From positions 1-18,500 of the forward strand of contig UQMI01000064.1 in NCBI GenBank assembly GCA_900542045.1: a stretch of DNA of 18,500 bases, read 5' to 3'. Source of the DNA: an uncultured Blautia sp. Its GTDB lineage: Bacteria; Bacillota; Clostridia; Lachnospirales; Lachnospiraceae. A program made the translations under genes and the position numbers. Below are positions 14,772 to 18,500 of this stretch, piece by piece. The notes under the pieces are model-generated. The model had not been told where the DNA came from. It did not search any database and saw only the letters and a list, made by a program, of their open reading frames with translations. The first letter of the stretch is position 1. Each line of letters opens with the position of its first letter.

Positions 14772-15605
14772 ATGCCCAGGATCATTGAGATTACAGATTT
14801 TGAAGCGCCGGAGCTGGATGTCTATGCCCGGCTGACGGAAGCACAGCTTCTGAACCGGCAGGAACCGGAGAAAGGACTGTTCATAGCAGAAAGCCCCAGA
14901 GTGATCGAGCGGGCTCTGGATGCGGGCTGTGTCCCTGTTTCCTGTCTGGTGGAGCATAAGCATATCGAACATCAGGCCAGGAAAATCCTGGAACGATGTG
15001 GAGATGTACCCGTTTATACGGCGGAATTTGATGTGCTGACGAAGCTTACCGGCTATCAGCTGCTGCGGGGGATGCTGTGTGTGATGCGCCGTCCCGCTCT
15101 GCCGGATCCGGAAGAACTGTGTCGGACGGCAGACCGGGTGGTGATACTGGAAAATGTTATGAATCCCACCAATATCGGGGCAATTTTCCGGTCGGCAGCG
15201 GCACTCCATATGGACGCCGTATTGCTGACTCACGGCTGCAGCGATCCCCTGTACCGTCGGTCTGTCCGGGTGAGCATGGGAACGGTCTTTCAGATTCCCT
15301 GGACTTTTCTGGGGGAATCTTTGTCCTGGCCCCAGCCGGGGATCCGGCAGTTAAAAGAATGGGGATTCCGGACGGTGGCCATGGCGCTGCGGGAAGATTC
15401 GGTATCCATTGATGATCCCAGACTGGCAGAAGAAGAGAAGCTGGCCATTGTTCTGGGAACGGAAGGAGACGGGCTGGCACCGGAGACTATAGCAGACTGC
15501 GACTATACGGCCCGGATTCCCATGTCCCACGGGGTGGATTCCCTGAACGTGGCGGCCGCCAGCGCGGTGGCCTTCTGGGAGCTGCGGAGCAGAAAACAGA
15601 AATAA
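14772..15605 (+). CDS. SpoU/TrmH-family RNA 2'-O-methyltransferase
   Basis: This cytoplasmic SPOUT-fold enzyme uses S-adenosylmethionine to methylate the ribose of rRNA or tRNA. All three SpoU motifs are present: ENVMNPTNIGAIFRSAAAL (motif 1, with the catalytic Asn and Arg), IVLGTEGDGL (motif 2) and IPMSHGVDSLNVAAASAVAF (motif 3). The N-terminal part (to about residue 100, LFIAESPRVIERALDAG) is the substrate-binding L30e-like domain. The 277 residues match RlmB/TrmH-type enzymes; the exact RNA target cannot be told. A good AAGGAG at 14759-14764 precedes ATG 14772. It is convergent with the YesL-like gene, the stops being about 20 bases apart. Confidence 0.92.
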   Translation: MPRIIEITDFEAPELDVYARLTEAQLLNRQEPEKGLFIAESPRVIERALDAGCVPVSCLVEHKHIEHQARKILERCGDVPVYTAEFDVLTKLTGYQLLRGMLCVMRRPALPDPEELCRTADRVVILENVMNPTNIGAIFRSAAALHMDAVLLTHGCSDPLYRRSVRVSMGTVFQIPWTFLGESLSWPQPGIRQLKEWGFRTVAMALREDSVSIDDPRLAEEEKLAIVLGTEGDGLAPETIADCDYTARIPMSHGVDSLNVAAASAVAFWELRSRKQK

Positions 15606-15625
15606 AAAGAACTCTGCATACTTTT

Positions 15626-16282
15626 TTATTCAGCAGGATTTTCCTGAGAGGACGGTTCGCCGTCCTGAGGAATATAGTTTTCGAAAATTTTGTTGAAGAA
15701 ATAGCTGTTCAGATAAATAGGCAGAGAAAATCCAAGCAGCAGGTAAAGGGGCAGTACCCGCAGTGCCAGGGAAACGTTCAGAAACAGGATCGTAAATGGC
15801 AGAGCGGAGATAAACAGCATGGCAATCGTGTAGGGCAGATGGCGAAGGGCCATCAGGAATGCGTTCCGAAAAGTCTGCCGGATGGTGTTGTAGAACTTTG
15901 CCAGAACGGGAAATACATACAGAAAGACGAACGCCAGCAAAAGCGCAACACATCCAAGGAGATATACAAATACACGGAAAATGCCGCTGTTCTGTGTAAG
16001 GACAATGCGGAAGTCCAGGAAGAGCACGGCTGCCAGTGCCAGCAGGATCAGCCAGATGATGGTAGACTGCCGGAAATTTTGCCGGAAAGATTTAAAGAAA
16101 CTGGAAAATATGTAGGACTCGTGGTTCTGGGACATTTTCATGGCCACATAATAGCCGGCGGTCAGAGAGGCGCCGATGGTGACGATGGGAATGCAGCAGA
16201 GGAGTACCAGAAGATCCAGAATGATGACATCTGCTATTTTGGTAGTGATCGTATAGAATTTTCCTGAAAAATCAATGCGCAT
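15626..16282 (-). CDS. YesL/DUF624-family membrane protein
   Basis: This 218-residue integral membrane protein resembles the YesL (DUF624) family, often found beside sugar transport genes in Firmicutes but of unknown biochemical role. It starts MRIDFSGKFYTITTKIADVI and has about five to six hydrophobic segments, with LLCCIPIVTIGASLTAGYYV a typical family stretch. ATG 16282 has AAAGGAG 7 bases upstream; the longer frame to 16360 would cover a hairpin and is not needed. The acidic, polar tail (DGEPSSQENPAE) is unremarkable. It is not next to an obvious sugar ABC operon here. Confidence 0.75.
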   Translation of the reverse strand: MRIDFSGKFYTITTKIADVIILDLLVLLCCIPIVTIGASLTAGYYVAMKMSQNHESYIFSSFFKSFRQNFRQSTIIWLILLALAAVLFLDFRIVLTQNSGIFRVFVYLLGCVALLLAFVFLYVFPVLAKFYNTIRQTFRNAFLMALRHLPYTIAMLFISALPFTILFLNVSLALRVLPLYLLLGFSLPIYLNSYFFNKIFENYIPQDGEPSSQENPAE

Positions 16283-16320
16283 AAATATTCTCCTTTGAAA
16301 CAAGATTCCATTCATGTAAA

Positions 16321-16350
16321 TAAGCGCTGCAGCCATTGTTGCAGCGCTTA
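16321..16350. terminator. Perfect 10-bp hairpin between hlyIII-like and yesL-like genes
   Basis: TAAGCGCTGC and GCAGCGCTTA pair perfectly with a 10-base loop. On the minus strand it is followed by TTTAC, so it may be a weak terminator for the hemolysin III gene (ends 16370). A minus-strand TATAAT (16357-16352) just upstream may instead start a transcript for the YesL-like gene, putting the hairpin in its leader. Confidence 0.5.
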
Positions 16351-16369
16351 TATTATACACGATTTTGTA

Positions 16370-17032
16370 TTAAAGGGGAAGGGTTGAGACGAAGAAATAC
16401 ATAACGATAAAATGGCAGGCGCTTCCCAGCATGACGAAGACATGAAAGATCTCATGCGAACCGAAATTTTTGTGCCTGGCGTCAAAAATAGGGAGCTTCA
16501 GGCCGTAAATAATACCACCGATCGTATAAATGATGCCGCCGGCCAGAAGCCATCCAAAACCGGCTCTGGGAAGGGCGTGAAAAATGGGCAGAAAGGCCAG
16601 GACACAGAGCCACCCCATGCCGATATACAGTACCGAAGATACCCATTTGGGACAGGTAATCCAGCAGGCCTTGAGGACAATGCCCAAAAGCGCAACACAC
16701 CATACGCCGATGCAGAGGGCGTAGCCCAGACGGTTGTGAAGGGCGATCAGGCAGACCGGCGTATAGCTTCCGGCGATCATGATAAAGATCATCATGTGGT
16801 CGAATTTGCGAAGTCGGCGGTTTACTTTCTCCGTGGAATCTACGGAATGGTAAATGGTGCTGGCTGCATAGAGAAGGATCATGGTCAATATGAAAACGGC
16901 CAGAGCAAACACATGGAGCAGATCTGAGGATCTGGCAGCCTTTACCAGCAAGGGAATGGAACCTGTAACAGCAAGTAAAAAGGCAATTCCATGGGTGATG
17001 GCACTCCCTGGATCTTTTAATTTAAGTGACAT
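16370..17032 (-). CDS. Hemolysin III / PAQR-family membrane protein
   Basis: This 220-residue protein has about seven membrane segments and belongs to the HlyIII/adiponectin-receptor (PAQR) family, related to proteins proposed to have a zinc-dependent hydrolase site. Family residues include AASTIYHSVDST (the Ser and His of the conserved set), the loop RRLRKFDHMMIFIMIAGSYT with its Asp, and GSHEIFHVFVMLGSACHFIV with two histidines near the end. The name hemolysin is historical; a true haemolytic role is not implied. ATG 17032 has AAGGAGG 7 bases upstream. Divergent from spoVT, with the intergenic region holding an inverted repeat over its promoter. Confidence 0.9.
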   Translation of the reverse strand: MSLKLKDPGSAITHGIAFLLAVTGSIPLLVKAARSSDLLHVFALAVFILTMILLYAASTIYHSVDSTEKVNRRLRKFDHMMIFIMIAGSYTPVCLIALHNRLGYALCIGVWCVALLGIVLKACWITCPKWVSSVLYIGMGWLCVLAFLPIFHALPRAGFGWLLAGGIIYTIGGIIYGLKLPIFDARHKNFGSHEIFHVFVMLGSACHFIVMYFFVSTLPL

Positions 17033-17064
17033 GGCAATTCCTCCTTAAAGCAAATATAACTAGA

Positions 17065-17119
17065 TGATATAGTATTAAAAACTATGTTAAATTATACTAA
17101 CACTATATCACTATAAGAA
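17065..17119 (-). promoter_or_regulatory. hlyIII-like promoter flanked by an inverted repeat
   Basis: A perfect minus-strand TATAAT lies at 17096-17091 with a weak -35 (TTCTTA, 17119-17114, 17-base spacer). It sits between TGATATAGT (17065-17073) and ACTATATCA (17102-17110), a perfect 9-base inverted repeat. The downstream copy overlaps the spacer, so binding would block RNA polymerase. This looks like an operator for an unknown repressor. Confidence 0.45.
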
Positions 17120-17162
17120 AAAAATGCAAGTGGGAATTTGAAATTTTATAAAAGAAAACAAA

Positions 17163-17191
17163 GTATAAATTCCACTGTTTTACAGATACTA
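17163..17191 (+). promoter_or_regulatory. Candidate forespore (sigma-G-like) promoter of spoVT
   Basis: GTATA at 17163-17167, a 17-base spacer and GATACTA at 17185-17191 fit the sigma-G pattern (roughly GHATR, 17-18 bases, CATWHTA) with one mismatch in the -10 box. It lies 60 bases before the spoVT start. In Bacillus subtilis spoVT is transcribed by sigma-G. No good sigma-A promoter is seen in this gap. Confidence 0.5.
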
Positions 17192-17250
17192 AAGGCACAC
17201 AGCGTAATTGGATAAATGTGATAAGAAAGTAAAACGGAGGAACTGTTTCT

Positions 17251-17799
17251 ATGAAAGCTACGGGGATAGTAAGAAGAATCGATGACCTGGGAAGAGTCGT
17301 GATCCCAAAAGAAATACGCAGGACTCTGCGAATCAAGGAGGGTACACCTCTGGAAATTTTTACGGACCGGGAAGGTGAGATCATTCTGAAAAAGTATTCT
17401 CCCATTGGAGAACTGAGTATTTTTGCAAAGGAATACGCAGAGGCCCTGTCCCAGACCACAGGATATCTGGCCTGTATTACCGATCATGATCAGGTCGTGG
17501 CGGCGGCAGGGGCCGGCAGCCGGGATATGGAGGGAAAAGAGATCAGCCGGGAATTGGAGGAACTGATCACTCATAGAGAAGGCCGGCATCCCGGATCAAA
17601 GGAAAAAGACAAGATCCCTCTTACCTATGATCAGAAAAATATTTCCTGTGAACAGGTGATCTGGCCTATTATCTGTGCCGGGGATGCCATTGGCTCTGTG
17701 ATCCTTATGGGAAAAAGTGAAAAGGATCTTTTTGGGGAGTCAGAACAGAAGCTGGTGCAGACAGCTGCCGGATTTCTGGGAAGGCAGATGGAGCAGTGA
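17251..17799 (+). CDS. spoVT: Stage V sporulation protein T, AbrB-type regulator
   Basis: SpoVT is a DNA-binding protein of the forespore that tunes sigma-G-dependent genes and spore quality. The N-terminal AbrB-like swapped-hairpin domain is nearly identical to the Bacillus protein: MKATGIVRRIDDLGRVVIPK followed by EIRRTLRIKEGTPLEIF. The C-terminal part is a GAF-like sensor domain ending AAGFLGRQMEQ, again as in known SpoVT. The 182 residues match the usual length of about 178. GGAGG at 17236-17240 precedes ATG 17251. This gene is the best evidence that the organism forms endospores. The start and the paralogue identity are secure; AbrB itself is much shorter. Confidence 0.95.
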   Translation: MKATGIVRRIDDLGRVVIPKEIRRTLRIKEGTPLEIFTDREGEIILKKYSPIGELSIFAKEYAEALSQTTGYLACITDHDQVVAAAGAGSRDMEGKEISRELEELITHREGRHPGSKEKDKIPLTYDQKNISCEQVIWPIICAGDAIGSVILMGKSEKDLFGESEQKLVQTAAGFLGRQMEQ

Positions 17800-17812
17800 G
17801 CGTACCGGAGCT

Positions 17813-18352
17813 TTAGAGAAGATAATATTCTTCCAGGGACATACCAGTAAGTGAAAGATACAGAGATAAAGCCTTGGTGACATACCGGATATGCCATGGT
17901 TCCCATGGGTATCCGGTTATTTTTTCCTTTCCTTTGGGATATCGGAGCACAAAGCCATACAGAGGGGCGCAGCGGTTCAGCCATTTTCCCTCCGGTGTAT
18001 CGGCAAAGGCTTCTGTGAGCTGCAGTCCTACTGCCGGGCAGGAAACATCCAGGGCGAGTCCTGTCTGATGTTCACTGGTGCCGGGCGGGGCAACGGTGCC
18101 GTCATGGCAGGCAAGGTAAAGCTCTTTCTGACGGGTATAGGGCCGATAGGCAGAGATGCCGTAGAGGCAGAAGCCCTGGGCGGCACAGTCCGCAAACAGC
18201 TCTTCGGCGGCTTCACAGGCACTGGCCTCCATGAGACGCTTTTCTGCGCCGGCGGGTGCATCAAAGGGAAAGGAAGCACTCACCAGTGGTTTGGGAATAA
18301 AGTGGGAAGACAAAGGATTTTCACGGTTTACCAGGATTGTGTACGGATACAT
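17813..18352 (-). CDS. VanY-type M15 peptidase (D-alanyl-D-alanine carboxypeptidase-like)
   Basis: This 179-residue protein belongs to peptidase family M15B, zinc enzymes that cut the terminal D-alanine from peptidoglycan peptides. Visible are SAYRPYTRQKELY, then GTSEHQTGLALDVSC with the zinc His and Asp, and EPWHIRYV with the catalytic Glu and the last zinc His. Unusually, the N-terminus MYPYTILVNRENPLSSHF has no signal peptide or membrane anchor, whereas most VanY proteins are exported. AAAGGAGG 6 bases before ATG 18352 supports this start; the longer frame from 18373 overlaps the ribosome binding site and adds no signal peptide either. It is convergent with spoVT (13-base gap). A small palindrome, CATACAATGTATG (18371-18383), lies just upstream. 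Confidence 0.88.
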   Translation of the reverse strand: MYPYTILVNRENPLSSHFIPKPLVSASFPFDAPAGAEKRLMEASACEAAEELFADCAAQGFCLYGISAYRPYTRQKELYLACHDGTVAPPGTSEHQTGLALDVSCPAVGLQLTEAFADTPEGKWLNRCAPLYGFVLRYPKGKEKITGYPWEPWHIRYVTKALSLYLSLTGMSLEEYYLL

Positions 18353-18455
18353 AAAAAACCTCCTTTCAATCATACAATGTATGAAGGAAAGGAGTGTTTT
18401 ATGTGACTGGAAAGCAGAATATTTCGCTCTGAATTTGTGTGCCGGTGAGACAGGC

Positions 18456-18500
18456 TCAGATATTCAGAGACTGGGAGCCGGTTTCTTCCAGGATCCTGGA
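18456..18500 (-). CDS. Possible C-terminus of a leftward gene (window edge)
   Basis: The minus strand reads SRILEETGSQSLNI and then a stop, open to the window end. It would be the last 14 residues of a gene upstream of the M15 peptidase on the same strand. The amino acid content looks natural but is too short to identify. The + strand is also open here for 40 codons from ATG 18381, without a ribosome binding site. Confidence 0.3.
   Translation of the reverse strand, partial: SRILEETGSQSLNI

Noticed and set aside
18381..18500. 40-codon plus-strand frame open to the window end
   Set aside because: No ribosome binding site before its ATG and it overlaps the promoter region of the leftward peptidase gene; probably chance.

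Overview
The window looks like a chromosomal segment of a spore-forming, Gram-positive anaerobe of the Clostridia, most like a gut Lachnospiraceae. The evidence is a clear spoVT gene, strong AGGAGG-type ribosome binding sites before nearly every gene, a lipoprotein-type substrate-binding protein, and typical TTGACA/TATAAT and extended -10 promoters. The organism assignment is inference. I see no rRNA, tRNA, CRISPR array, prophage or insertion sequence.

Bases 1-2671 are the tail of a sugar or sugar-acid catabolic cluster: the C-terminal part of an FGGY kinase, a zinc-dependent sugar-type dehydrogenase, and a 5'-truncated IlvD/Edd-type dehydratase that still ends in a strong intrinsic terminator. 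A 14-codon orphan reading frame and the dehydratase stub suggest that this cluster is decaying.

Bases 2672-9509 hold a complete branched-chain-amino-acid-type ABC importer: lipoprotein (livJ-like), two permeases (livH, livM) and two ATPases (livG, livF). A terminator-like hairpin and a second good promoter lie between livJ and livH, so the binding protein and the membrane/ATPase parts can be made at different levels. A cytidylate-kinase-like protein follows livF closely. A Cof-type HAD phosphatase comes next and ends in a bidirectional terminator.

Bases 9514-14551 are the least ordinary part. A PucR/CdaR-type regulator is read leftward. Divergent from it is a tight three-gene operon: a very cysteine-rich 413-residue protein I cannot assign, a GcvT/aminomethyltransferase-fold protein, and a short-chain dehydrogenase. 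The layout suggests a regulator-controlled pathway that takes a one-carbon group from an unknown methylated substrate onto tetrahydrofolate and then oxidises or reduces the product. That is inference from family membership.

Bases 14552-18500 are housekeeping and sporulation genes: a SpoU/TrmH RNA methyltransferase behind a strongly structured leader, a YesL-like membrane protein, a hemolysin III/PAQR membrane protein, spoVT with a candidate forespore (sigma-G-like) promoter, and a convergent VanY-type M15 peptidase that has no visible export signal. The last bases may hold the C-terminus of another leftward gene.
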